Assembly (NCBI RefSeq): GCF_013033515.1
Contig: NZ_WQEG01000005.1
Location: 335,345-399,344 of the forward strand
Direction of reading: 5' to 3'
DNA: 64,000 nt
Origin: Ruegeria sp. HKCCA6707
GTDB taxonomy: Bacteria; Pseudomonadota; Alphaproteobacteria; Rhodobacterales; Rhodobacteraceae
Positions 42,354-50,639 of the stretch are shown in pieces; positions within the stretch are counted from its first letter, which is position 1, and each line of letters begins with the position of its first letter. The notes beneath the pieces are model-generated. The model was given only the letters and a program-made list of their open reading frames with translations. It made no database searches and was not told where the DNA came from. The translations under genes and the position numbers were made by a program.

Positions 42354-43235
42354 TCAGTGGGAACTAACCCCGTCACCCTTCAACTCGTCATCAGGTTCGA
42401 GGTGAATGACAAAGACCGAACCCGGATACAAACGATCCAATTCGTCCTCGATGTCATTGCAAATATCATGCGCCGCGCTGACTGGCATTCTGCCGTCCAC
42501 AACAAGATGGAACTCCACGAAGATGACATTTGCGGATCTGCGCCCTTTGAGGTCGTGGTACTCTAAGGCCGCGCCGAGATTTGCTTCGATTGCGTTGGAA
42601 ACAGTCTGCAAGTCATGATCCGAAAGGGTCACATCCATTAGGCCATCGACAGACGCCCGAATAACTTTCCAGCCCTCCCACAAGATGTTCAGCGCAACAA
42701 GAATTGCCAGGATCGGGTCGAGGATCAGCCAGCCGGTGGCAAGCGCCAGTAGCAGACCTGCGATAACACCAACTGAAGTCATGACATCTGTAAAAATGTG
42801 CCGGGAGCTTGCCTCCAATGCAGGCGAACCCTCGCGCCTGCCGATTTTGAGCAATAGGTAAGCCCATGCGCCATTCACACCCGTTGCAATAACATTGACG
42901 ACGATTCCAAGCAGCGGTGCATCCTCAAGATGCGGGTTTGGGAGCGCCAGCACAGCTTCTCTGATGATCAAGAACGCAGCCAGCACAATCAGTACGCCCT
43001 CGACGACGGCAGAAAGATACTCGGCTTTTTTGTGACCAAAGGGGTGGTTTTCATCAGGGGGTTTATTGGCAACCCGAACTGCGAAGTATGCCAGCAACGC
43101 CGCAACGACATTCACGGTAGATTCCATTGCGTCCGACAGCAATGCCACCGAGCCTGTCAGCCACCAAGCCAACAGTTTTAGAGCCAGTACCGCAATGGAT
43201 ATCGGAATGGACCAAAGAGCGATTTTTTGTGTCAT
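42354..43235 (-). CDS. Cation diffusion facilitator (CDF) metal transporter
   Basis: A 293-residue CDF-family antiporter with six hydrophobic segments and a C-terminal cytoplasmic domain. Metal-site motifs are LLSDAMESTVN in helix 2 and RHIFTDVMTS in helix 5; the loop motif NHPFGHKKAEY also fits. CDF proteins export zinc, cadmium, iron or manganese in exchange for protons. ATG 43235 is chosen; a TTG seven codons upstream is possible. Near the MerR gene and other metal-related genes, it fits a metal-homeostasis patch. Confidence 0.93.
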   Translation of the reverse strand: MTQKIALWSIPISIAVLALKLLAWWLTGSVALLSDAMESTVNVVAALLAYFAVRVANKPPDENHPFGHKKAEYLSAVVEGVLIVLAAFLIIREAVLALPNPHLEDAPLLGIVVNVIATGVNGAWAYLLLKIGRREGSPALEASSRHIFTDVMTSVGVIAGLLLALATGWLILDPILAILVALNILWEGWKVIRASVDGLMDVTLSDHDLQTVSNAIEANLGAALEYHDLKGRRSANVIFVEFHLVVDGRMPVSAAHDICNDIEDELDRLYPGSVFVIHLEPDDELKGDGVSSH

Positions 43236-43470
43236 TCCGTCACGACCCTTAGTCAATCGTTACAAATGATCCTGGGAACAGGTGAGCGCCCGTACTTAAC
43301 ACGCAAGACAGGAGTTGGGTAACAATGAATAGGGCCACAGGGTCGGTCATGCACGACCGGCTGTAGTGAATGGCTCCAGCACCATAGTGTCATACATCCG
43401 TTACTTGGATGGACCTGATGGTTACATAGAGCTAGCATCTGTGATCAAAACAGCACGAAGGGAGACACAC

Positions 43471-44169
43471 ATGTCGAAGTTCACCAACAGAAAAACTGCT
43501 CATGGGGTTGTTGCACTCGTAATCTGCTGTATCGCTGCGACTGCACACGCGCAATCGGCAGGCGAGGAGATGTCGTTTTTCATCACTAGTGTGGGCAAGG
43601 GGGACGGTGCAAATCTAGGCGGCCTCGAAGGCGCCGATGCTCATTGCAATGCGCTTGCCTCCGCGAAGGGTTCTACCAAGACTTTTGCGGCCTATCTGAG
43701 CACCTCAATGTCCATTGATCGCAGCACCGACCCGATGACAATCACCAATGGCGTTTCTGCTCGCGACCGGATCGGATCGGGTCCGTGGTACAATGCCAAC
43801 GGAGAGCTCATCGCCAACAACGTTGAGGACCTGCACAGCAACAGCGTGAACATTAATCTACAGACCGCGCTCGACGAAAATGGTAACCCTGTCAATGGGC
43901 GTGGCAGTCAGCCAAACAAACACGACATTCTGACCGGCTCCGATTCCGCGGGATACTTCTCGACGGCAGGAGGCGACACAACATGCAGTAACTGGACTTC
44001 GAATAGTGAAGATGGATCTGCGATTGTCGGGCACCATGATCGTGTAGGTCTCAACGATGCTCGAAACATGATATCCTGGAACTCATCGCACGGCTCGCGC
44101 GGTTGCGGAGAGGAACATCTGCCACGTTCAGGCGGGGCAGGTCTGTTTTATTGCTTTGCAACGGACTAA
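43471..44169 (+). CDS. Secreted lectin-like (C-type lectin fold/DUF1554-like) protein
   Basis: A 232-residue exported protein with a signal peptide (HGVVALVICCIAATAHAQS, cleavage near residue 28). The mature part begins FFITSVGKGDGANLGGLEGA and carries conserved-looking cysteines (DAHCNAL, TTCSNWTS, RGCGEEH, FYCFATD), the pattern of a small secreted lectin-like family seen in marine proteobacteria. ATG 43471 follows GGGAGA; a longer start would add a non-signal N-terminus. Function unknown. Confidence 0.7.
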   Translation: MSKFTNRKTAHGVVALVICCIAATAHAQSAGEEMSFFITSVGKGDGANLGGLEGADAHCNALASAKGSTKTFAAYLSTSMSIDRSTDPMTITNGVSARDRIGSGPWYNANGELIANNVEDLHSNSVNINLQTALDENGNPVNGRGSQPNKHDILTGSDSAGYFSTAGGDTTCSNWTSNSEDGSAIVGHHDRVGLNDARNMISWNSSHGSRGCGEEHLPRSGGAGLFYCFATD

Positions 44170-44631
44170 TCGGGCAGCATTGGTACGCGTGACGCCCGCA
44201 TTGAACCTGACATTACCAAGTCAGTTTGGGGGATCGCGTTTTGGAAGCGGTTTTTGGGCGGAAATAGTCTAAATGCCGCTTCGTTGCGAGTTTACTAAAT
44301 TGCAATGCTTGGGTGAGAAGGTTCAGTTTGGGCTGCTTCAAGTCACTTATGTGCAAGTCAGCGAAAGGCGCATCCGAGGAGGATACTGGACATTGCAATG
44401 TTGGCCGGTTCCCGAAAGTCGACATTGCCGTGGTCGACACTGAACCCAAAGGTGTCCATGTTGCATTGTGAATTAGCGGCAGCGACAAATCAGGGTGCAG
44501 TCGTCAACGTTTTGAGGAGCGCATCGAATTGACCCTGCGACGTGCTGATGTCAAGCGGCGAACGTAGCCATACTGCGATCTTGGAAACTGTTATGATTAT
44601 TGGCCGCTTTGATTGCATAGTCAGGCGATGG
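44170..44631. other. Gene-free region
   Basis: About 460 bases between the lectin-like gene and the end of a TetR gene. Short open frames exist on the minus strand but have no ribosome-binding site or family resemblance. I see no RNA gene or repeat. Confidence 0.5.
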
Positions 44632-45213
44632 TCACTGTCCCGAATTGGTTTTCGCGATACTGCAAAGCAGATCGACATGTTTGTCCAACCACTCTTCGTC
44701 CAGTGCCTCGTGGCGTATGAGCTTGCGGAAATAAGGTGCCGCGACTGCTAGTTCTATGAGCTGGTCAACCGGAATGTCGGCGGTGATCTCACCGCGACCT
44801 ACTGCGGCTGCAAATACTGCTTCAACACTCGCGAACCTGTCTTTCATGAATTCCGTTATCACTAACCTTGCTTCTTCGTCGGTGGACGCAGCAGCGACCA
44901 CCTGAGGCGCGATTTGGCCCCACGGTGTGTCATTCAAGGCTCCCATCAGTACACCGAGTAACCAGCGCAGGTCAGATCGTAGCGGGCCATCGGTTTTGGG
45001 CGGTATGTTTGGCGGTGTTGCGATGCGCCGGAATGCTGCATCACGCAGACTGCGCGCATCTGGCCAGTGCCTGTAAAGTGTACTGCGCGAAATGCCCGTT
45101 GCCTTTGAAACTGCGCCATGAGTTACGTGCAGCACGCCTTCATCCATCAGTATCTTTTGCGCAGCATCAAGCGCAGTCTGTCGTGTGGCGATCAGCCTAG
45201 GATCTTCTTTCAA
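44632..45213 (-). CDS. TetR-family regulator (divergent from YceI gene)
   Basis: A 193-residue TetR-family protein. The helix-turn-helix is VTHGAVSKATGISRSTLYRHWPDARSL, and the C-terminal half is the usual all-helical ligand-binding domain. It starts with TTG at 45213, preceded by AGGAGG five bases upstream. The gene diverges from the YceI gene; two operator-like sites lie in the gap. It probably represses itself and the YceI/DUF5519 pair. Confidence 0.9.
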   Translation of the reverse strand: MKEDPRLIATRQTALDAAQKILMDEGVLHVTHGAVSKATGISRSTLYRHWPDARSLRDAAFRRIATPPNIPPKTDGPLRSDLRWLLGVLMGALNDTPWGQIAPQVVAAASTDEEARLVITEFMKDRFASVEAVFAAAVGRGEITADIPVDQLIELAVAAPYFRKLIRHEALDEEWLDKHVDLLCSIAKTNSGQ

Positions 45214-45238
45214 TCACTCCTCCTATAGAACAATTTGT

Positions 45239-45270
45239 TGCATAGTAGAACATTTTGTCCTAAAAGTATG
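45239..45270. promoter_or_regulatory. Two operator-like palindromes 20 bases apart in the TetR-YceI gap
   Basis: AACAATTTGTT (45239-45249) and GAACATTTTGTCC (45258-45270) share the form AGAACAwTTTGTyC and are offset by exactly 20 bases, so they lie on one DNA face. Each is a short imperfect palindrome. They fall just upstream of the TetR ribosome-binding site and within the YceI promoter region. Confidence 0.55.
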
Positions 45271-45337
45271 GTCGGCCAAAACCTAAATCCCAAAACTCAA
45301 TTCCACAAACACGTCTTGTCAAAATGGGAGCGTATCA

Positions 45338-45928
45338 ATGTTCAAAGTGGCAGCAACCCCGCTGGCGGTACTCTTATCGATGGGCGCGACAACCGCATTG
45401 TCCGAGAGTGGCACTTACGAGCTGGATCCTGGGCACAGCCAGGTATTGTTCAGCTACGACCACATCGGGTTCTCAGAAACGTTTGGAATGTTCTCAGGTT
45501 TTAGCGGCGAGATAGAGTTCAGCGAAGATGATCCGTCTGCGTCATCTGTCACGGTGTCTATGCCTGTAAAATCCATGATCACGGGCTGGGATGCCCGTCT
45601 GCAACACTTCATGTCCGATGACTTTTTCAGCGCGAGTGACGGTGATGTGGTCACATTCGCCTCAACCAGCATTGAAGTGACCGGGGACAATACCGCAAAT
45701 ATTTCTGGCGACCTGACCATGAATGGCGTCACCAAACCTGTTGTTCTGGAAACAACGCTCAACAAGTCAGCGCCATATCCGTTTGGCCAAAAAGTGGGCA
45801 CGCCGACTTTGGGGCTGGCTGCCACGGCGACTATCGTGCGGTCTGAATTCGGACTTGGGGCATTTGCGCCAGCGGTGAGCGACGAAATAGAGCTCTTGAT
45901 CAATATCGAAGCATTAAAGGCTGAGTAA
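45338..45928 (+). CDS. YceI-family periplasmic lipocalin-like protein
   Basis: A 196-residue protein with a signal peptide (PLAVLLSMGATTALSES) followed by TYELDPGHSQVLFSYDHIGF, the YceI opening motif (x-DxxHS-x-hxFxxxH). YceI proteins are beta-barrels that bind isoprenoid quinones or long amphiphiles in the periplasm. ATG 45338 follows GGGAG. It is the first of two exported-protein genes divergent from the TetR gene. Confidence 0.92.
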   Translation: MFKVAATPLAVLLSMGATTALSESGTYELDPGHSQVLFSYDHIGFSETFGMFSGFSGEIEFSEDDPSASSVTVSMPVKSMITGWDARLQHFMSDDFFSASDGDVVTFASTSIEVTGDNTANISGDLTMNGVTKPVVLETTLNKSAPYPFGQKVGTPTLGLAATATIVRSEFGLGAFAPAVSDEIELLINIEALKAE

Positions 45929-45994
45929 TGTGTGCAAGGGCGCTGATACTGCGGTGAGCGCTCATTCTTAACTTTTGACGGGCTGGCAACAAAA

Positions 45995-46534
45995 ATGAAT
46001 GTGTTCCTTAAACTACTGGCGGTTGCTGCGATAGCGGTGGCGTTGACGTGCCCGTTGGCATTCGCACAAGAGCGCTCCTTGCCGGAGCGCACCTCGCCCC
46101 GTCCCGAAACGACAAGCGGCGTACCGCATATTCAGATCGGTGTCGAAATTGATGCCGATTTGGCCAAGCTATTGCTGGAGCGTGTTGCGCAATTCCCAGG
46201 GGTCACGCTTGGCCCGACACGCATATCACTTCCTGGCGCGATTGGCTTTCAGCTTGATCCCGACATGTTGTTGTCTCAACCGAGCTCTATCGTCGGTGGG
46301 TTTGAATTTGCGCATATGCATCCTGATGGCAGCTTGCATGCTTCGCTGCATCCGGCAATGGCGCGACGGGCGATTGAGGCTGGCTGGGCCGTAGCTCACC
46401 CTTGGGCCAATCAACGTCCCGGATGGAGTGGCTTTGTCATGATCTATACTCCGACTACACCAGAAGAGCTGGATGTCGTCATTGATCTGGTGGAAAGTTC
46501 GTACACCTTCATCACCGGCAAAACCTTGGGCTAA
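45995..46534 (+). CDS. Exported luciferase-domain-like (DUF5519) protein
   Basis: A 179-residue protein with a signal peptide (LLAVAAIAVALTCPLAFAQE). The core FAHMHPDGSLHASLHPAMA followed by AIEAGWAVAHPWA resembles the small luciferase-domain family (DUF5519), in which the His residues are conserved; a direct role in bioluminescence is not implied. It lies 66 bases after YceI and is likely co-transcribed. Its function is unknown. Confidence 0.7.
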   Translation: MNVFLKLLAVAAIAVALTCPLAFAQERSLPERTSPRPETTSGVPHIQIGVEIDADLAKLLLERVAQFPGVTLGPTRISLPGAIGFQLDPDMLLSQPSSIVGGFEFAHMHPDGSLHASLHPAMARRAIEAGWAVAHPWANQRPGWSGFVMIYTPTTPEELDVVIDLVESSYTFITGKTLG

Positions 46535-46743
46535 ATGCCCACCTGCTGACCTTTCCGTTGCTGACTAATGCGCAGGTCAGCCAGTATTCAGCCTTGCGCG
46601 GATATACAGATGATCCATGTTCCACTGTTCCGGACGGACATGATCCAGAGATGTGGCGCACCCACAATAAGTGCAGCTAGGATGTAAATGGCGACACATC
46701 CTCGAAACTTGTCAAAACCTCATACCCCCAGTAGGTATTTGGT

Positions 46744-47079
46744 ATGTTTCGCTTGGTCCTGTCGATACTTCTTGTTGTTGCATTCTCTGGCGCATCCGCA
46801 GCGTCCGTGAAGCATGGCTTGACTCATGGATCGGATCACTCTGGTCATCATGCTCAAATGGCAGGCGACGATCCGTTGGCTAATGCCGAGAAAGCTGTTG
46901 CGGATTGTTGCGACACCACCAGCGGCATGAGTTCAGCATCCTGTTTTGGTGATCTTGTCGCCACGGCGGGGATTTCGCCGATTGCTCCATTGGCGATCTC
47001 AGAGTGTGGTGTGACGCAAGCTGATTCCGATTTTTCGGGCCTCGCAATGGGCGTCCCTACCGGTCCTCCGAAAGCCTGA
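46744..47079 (+). CDS. Small exported His-rich protein
   Basis: A 111-residue protein with a signal peptide (LVLSILLVVAFSGASA) and a His-rich mature N-terminus (KHGLTHGSDHSGHHAQM), plus three cysteines (DCCDTT, SCFGD). The composition suggests metal binding in the periplasm. It precedes the DUF411 gene by 58 bases and probably shares its promoter. No known family is recognised. Confidence 0.6.
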   Translation: MFRLVLSILLVVAFSGASAASVKHGLTHGSDHSGHHAQMAGDDPLANAEKAVADCCDTTSGMSSASCFGDLVATAGISPIAPLAISECGVTQADSDFSGLAMGVPTGPPKA

Positions 47080-47137
47080 GCGGCAACGGGCGCCCGCCCG
47101 CAATCCGTTCAAATTTCACATCAAAGGACCGACAGAC

Positions 47138-47596
47138 ATGATCACACGTCGTCACTTCACCACACTGTCTGCAACTGCTCTCATCGCGACCGCTCTTCCC
47201 GTCCGAGCAGGCACCCCAATGCATGTGCTAAGCTCACCAGGTTGCGGATGTTGTCACGCATGGGCCGACTTGGCTCGCGCACGTGGCTACGCCGTAACCA
47301 TTGAGGAACTGACCGACCCCGAGGCACAGAAGTCAGCGCGGGGTATCCCGCTGAACCTCGCATCCTGTCACACCGTTGAAGCCGATGGTTATGTCTTTGA
47401 AGGCCATGTGCCGTTTGAAGCACTGGAAGCCGTGTTGAAGGATCAGCCTGACATTACAGGGCTTGCCGTTCCTGGCATGCCAATGGGCTCCCCTGGTATG
47501 GGCGATGATCCGTCCGTCCGTTACGACGTCATTGCATTTGGGGGAGAGGCTGGGGCCGGTACAGTATACTATGGGCGCACCTACAAAGGCTTGTAG
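47138..47596 (+). CDS. DUF411 metal-binding exported protein
   Basis: A 152-residue DUF411 protein. The N-terminus has a twin-arginine-like signal (ITRRHFTTLSATALIATALP). The mature part has the thioredoxin-like metal site SSPGCGCCHAWAD, CHTVEADGYVFEGHVP and the Met-rich PGMPMGSPGMGDDP. DUF411 proteins occur beside copper-resistance genes and bind copper or other soft metals. ATG 47138 follows AAGGA. With the His-rich protein upstream it likely handles periplasmic copper. Confidence 0.88.
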   Translation: MITRRHFTTLSATALIATALPVRAGTPMHVLSSPGCGCCHAWADLARARGYAVTIEELTDPEAQKSARGIPLNLASCHTVEADGYVFEGHVPFEALEAVLKDQPDITGLAVPGMPMGSPGMGDDPSVRYDVIAFGGEAGAGTVYYGRTYKGL

Positions 47597-47653
47597 GTGC
47601 GCTCATAACGCTGCATTCCCAACATTGTTTTCATTGAAGAAAATCTGGGAATC

Positions 47654-47707
47654 TTGCCCATAACTCTGCGCGGTATTTGCGCATAAGATTGAACGATTTG
47701 CCCATAA
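47654..47707. repeat. Three direct repeats TTGCSCATAA
   Basis: TTGCCCATAA begins at 47654 and 47698, and TTGCGCATAA at 47677, spaced 23 and 21 bases apart. They lie between two convergent genes, in about 180 bases without coding. A weaker match (GCGCTCATAA) lies at about 47610. The role is unknown; a binding array or a decayed repeat element are both possible. Confidence 0.4.
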
Positions 47708-47777
47708 GTTTGCGTGCCACGGAGAACCTATCGAACAAACCAGCTCCTGTGGCTTATCTGCAATTTTCAAATGCAAC

Positions 47778-48260
47778 TTATTCCCAATCGCCAGCAGATG
47801 AGCGCCACGTCTTAGCGTCCGCATCCCAAATACTAGCGGTGACGCAAGGCGTTGGGTTTATTCCGTCGCAATTGGATCCATGAATATCCGCAACAACAAC
47901 GCGTTGACGCCCAAAATCAACAACCGTCCAGCCCTGGTTGAGCAAGGATTGAACCTCCTCTTCAATCAAGAAGTGCGACATGCATCCGCCAGTTCCGCAG
48001 TAAAGAGATGCGGCGCTCGAACACGCAAAATCAGACTCATTCAAAACCCAGTCGCGTTGTAGATCTCCGTCGAGATCGACCCTTTCAACCGCGCCCCAGG
48101 CTATGTCAAACTGACCGTCGTTGAAATCCGCGCAGGCTTGTGCCGCCAGATCAACCTTCGCCTGCAAACCGGGCGGGAGTTGCGATACATCAGCCGCGAC
48201 AGCTGGTGAGGTCCAAACAAGGCCCGAAGCAAGCATAACCCCGGCGACCAAACATTTCAT
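47778..48260 (-). CDS. Small exported protein of unknown function
   Basis: A 160-residue protein with a signal peptide (MKCLVAGVMLASGLVWTSPA then VAAD). The mature part has six cysteines (AACADF, DFACSS, LYCGTGGCMSH, NCDGINPTPCV) and a DLDGDLQRDWVLN segment that resembles calcium-type Asp motifs in similar exported proteins. A start at 48260 places the signal at the N-terminus; longer starts to 48329 are possible. It follows the next gene by 37 bases and is probably in an operon with it. Function unknown. Confidence 0.65.
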   Translation of the reverse strand: MKCLVAGVMLASGLVWTSPAVAADVSQLPPGLQAKVDLAAQACADFNDGQFDIAWGAVERVDLDGDLQRDWVLNESDFACSSAASLYCGTGGCMSHFLIEEEVQSLLNQGWTVVDFGRQRVVVADIHGSNCDGINPTPCVTASIWDADAKTWRSSAGDWE

Positions 48261-48297
48261 CTGACGCGCTATTTGGGAAGCTGGTTGGAAGGAGGTA

Positions 48298-49068
48298 TCA
48301 ATTGCACTGATCATACCTGTAGTCCCCATATTCCAGCCAGTTTGCCGAGCGTTCGCTAAAAATCAGAAACTCGGACCTGTCCTCCCCAAGCAGGGCGACG
48401 ACAAATCCAGCGGGCGGTACAGAGTTTCCGAAGTAACTGTAGGCCGTCATGGCTCTGATCGACTCGCCGTTGACCGTTACTCGCGCGTCCCACTCCCCCT
48501 CTGGATTGTCCAAAATTACGGGTTCGATCACGCGCTCTATCGCTCCTCCACCACAATAGACGATGCCTTCGGGCGCTTCGTAGGAGGCCCCCTGGTTAAT
48601 TTCTGACTCGCAGGCGGAACGAAGGGACCGAATTGCCGCGCTGGAACCCTTCAAGTCAAAGATTCCGTAGCTGGCATCTTGATCAATCATCGACAGATTA
48701 ACCGATGCATTGGCCGCAAGCTGGTCCAGTACAAAACCATAGTCTCGCTGACTATTGAAACTGACCTCGACAGGATAATTGTCGACGATCTGCAAAGCCG
48801 CGTTTTCTGCGCCAACCTGAAATGCTCCAACTTCGGTGGTGCCGTTCTTCAAGAAACGAATGGAAAGCCCCTGCTTGTCCGCAATGTCCTGGCTGTCCTC
48901 GAATCCAGCCGGAGCAAAGCGAATACGGTCACACTGAAGTTCCAGCGTCATGTTTCCTGTCTGAATAAACGCATTGGGGTTGGGCCCGGAGCTGAACGAC
49001 CACTCCGCTGATGCTGTGGTCGCCACTGCCATCAGTAGCATTCCAATGGAAATGGTTTTGCAGCTCAT
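48298..49068 (-). CDS. Exported protein of unknown function
   Basis: A 256-residue protein with a signal peptide (MSCKTISIGMLLMAVATTAS, cleaved after SA). The mature protein contains four cysteines (ELQCDRIRF, SACESEIN, VYCGGG, YDQCN) and a domain resembling invasion-associated-locus/exported beta-rich proteins of alphaproteobacteria in overall character only. It is upstream of a second exported protein gene on the same strand. I do not recognise the family. Confidence 0.65.
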   Translation of the reverse strand: MSCKTISIGMLLMAVATTASAEWSFSSGPNPNAFIQTGNMTLELQCDRIRFAPAGFEDSQDIADKQGLSIRFLKNGTTEVGAFQVGAENAALQIVDNYPVEVSFNSQRDYGFVLDQLAANASVNLSMIDQDASYGIFDLKGSSAAIRSLRSACESEINQGASYEAPEGIVYCGGGAIERVIEPVILDNPEGEWDARVTVNGESIRAMTAYSYFGNSVPPAGFVVALLGEDRSEFLIFSERSANWLEYGDYRYDQCN

Positions 49069-49142
49069 TTTTTTCTCTCCATTGAGTTACGGTTCGCACT
49101 GTCGTTCAGCAGAAGTTCCAGCCAATTGCCCCGGCAACCAGA

Positions 49143-49658
49143 TCAGGACACAGGTTCGCCGTATTCGTTTGCGCCTTCTTGGGAAGGTCGTGTCAGCCAC
49201 CAGATCATCAGGATAGACAGAACCAATTGAAGAATTGAGACAACAACAATACCGGTCACGCCCAGTACTGCCGCGGGTCCCCGTAATGCATCGGGGTTTT
49301 CGGTCCCTTGCTCCAATACCGAAAAGAACGCCACCCCACCCAGCATAACAAATAGCGTTGTAATGCTGAGCGCCATCGGCAGCAGCAAATACCAGCCAGG
49401 TCGTCCTGAATCATGCAGCCTTCGCCAACCGGCGGCCAGCATAGGTATGAGAACAGCCAGCTGGAAAACAGAGGACAGGACCCGAGATCCCTGGCCTGTT
49501 TCGGGGTTGGTCCCGAATATGATCGTATCCAGCACAGCTAAGGCAGCACTCACGAGAACCACAAACAAGAAGAACCACCAGTATTCTGAGCGTATAGCCC
49601 GACCGGAGAACTGGAAGTATTTCGAGAAACACGTCTTAACGGCTTCACCAAATCCCAT
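49143..49658 (-). CDS. DUF805 inner-membrane protein
   Basis: A 171-residue membrane protein of the DUF805 family. The opening FQFSGRAIRSEYWWFFLF is the family hallmark, about four hydrophobic segments follow, and WRRLHDSGRPGWYLLLP is the conserved central loop. The end GANEYGEPV matches the typical G-x-N-x-Y-G-x-x-P tail. Function of the family is not established. It stands upstream of the two exported-protein genes by 74 bases. Confidence 0.92.
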   Translation of the reverse strand: MGFGEAVKTCFSKYFQFSGRAIRSEYWWFFLFVVLVSAALAVLDTIIFGTNPETGQGSRVLSSVFQLAVLIPMLAAGWRRLHDSGRPGWYLLLPMALSITTLFVMLGGVAFFSVLEQGTENPDALRGPAAVLGVTGIVVVSILQLVLSILMIWWLTRPSQEGANEYGEPVS

Positions 49659-50128
49659 CTTTCAATCCCTTCATTGTTTTTGTGCGGCCTCAAATCGCTT
49701 CGCCGCTCAGGGGAACACACTCGTAGCTCCCACTTACTTTTTTGTTTGAACGCAGAGGCCTATCGTACGAGAGCGTAGAGAAATTTACGCGCGGAAAAAA
49801 TATTGATTTATTACAAATTAGATTCAAACATGCGAATTCGACACAACTTTATTTTACCTCCGTTGTTGTCGTTGCTGCTCGCTGTGCCGAGCCCTTTCGA
49901 CTTCTGGAGTGAGTACTGGCGGTCGGAAGGCACGTTACAATGATTGAGCGCTGGGAGGACGCGATGCTCAGACTTAACGTACTCGCCCTCTTTCCAGAGT
50001 TTGCTCTAGCATTTGCTAGTGACTTCATTCGGCCTTCACACGTTAATGTCGGCCCCGATAGTTAACGAAATATCGTCCCGCCGACCAAGCACACCGCAGC
50101 AAGTTTTGGGAAAGGTTGTCACAGGATC
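49659..50128. other. Gene-free, partly AT-rich region
   Basis: About 470 bases between the DUF805 gene and an SDR gene fragment. The part at 49780-49860 is AT-rich and may hold the DUF805 promoter. No coding or RNA gene is supported. The lost 5' half of the SDR gene is not found here. Confidence 0.5.
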
Positions 50129-50572
50129 AAGGTATGTTCAATTGGCTGCACAGAGGCGCTCAGCGAAAACTACCGCTGGGAGTTGAGCCAGTTTGGTGTC
50201 GATGTCGCTGTCATCGAGCCCGGCGGCTTTCCGACGAACTTCTTCACTAACCTCATTCAGCCGTCCTCGCGCGACCGGGATGCAAGCTATGGCGAATTTG
50301 CCGGAGCGCCCGAGGCCATGCTGCAAAGCATGGGGGAATCCCTGGCCAACAACCCGCTACAGGTTCCGCAGATCGTGTCGGACGCGGTGCTTGAGGTGAT
50401 CCATGCCACGCCTGGACAGCGGTGGTTCCGCAATGAAGTGGACAAGAGAGGTATGGAAGACCCTGTCATTCCGACAAGCTTGCAAACGGAAAAGGCAACC
50501 GAGGTGCTATTCACCGCCTACGATATGGAAGGTATGATGAAGCTGAAAACTAACGTGGCCAACGCTGCCTAA
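50129..50572 (+). pseudogene. SDR-family gene fragment with 5' and internal loss
   Basis: The frame is open from about 50129 and reads KVCSIG, CTEALSENYRWELSQFG and VDVAVIEPGGFPTN, the C-terminal half of a short-chain dehydrogenase. In intact relatives SSIGG is followed about 15 residues later by Y-x-A-x-K and then ALEALSENYRWEL; here SIG runs straight into CTEALSENYR, so the catalytic Tyr/Lys segment is deleted, and the nucleotide-binding half upstream is missing. It precedes an intact SDR gene in the same direction. Confidence 0.7.
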
Positions 50573-50639
50573 TACCATCAGGCAGGTTTGGATTTTTCGG
50601 ACCTTTCGATCCAAGACAGGCTTAGGAGGAGCTTGGCCG

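Noticed and set aside
45995..46534. Luciferase-domain-like gene considered as evidence for bioluminescence.
   Set aside because: It is a small exported protein and no lux genes are present; the name reflects fold similarity only.
47677..47883. 68-codon plus-strand frame near the TTGCSCATAA repeats.
   Set aside because: No ribosome-binding site, and it overlaps the 3' end of the exported protein gene on the other strand.
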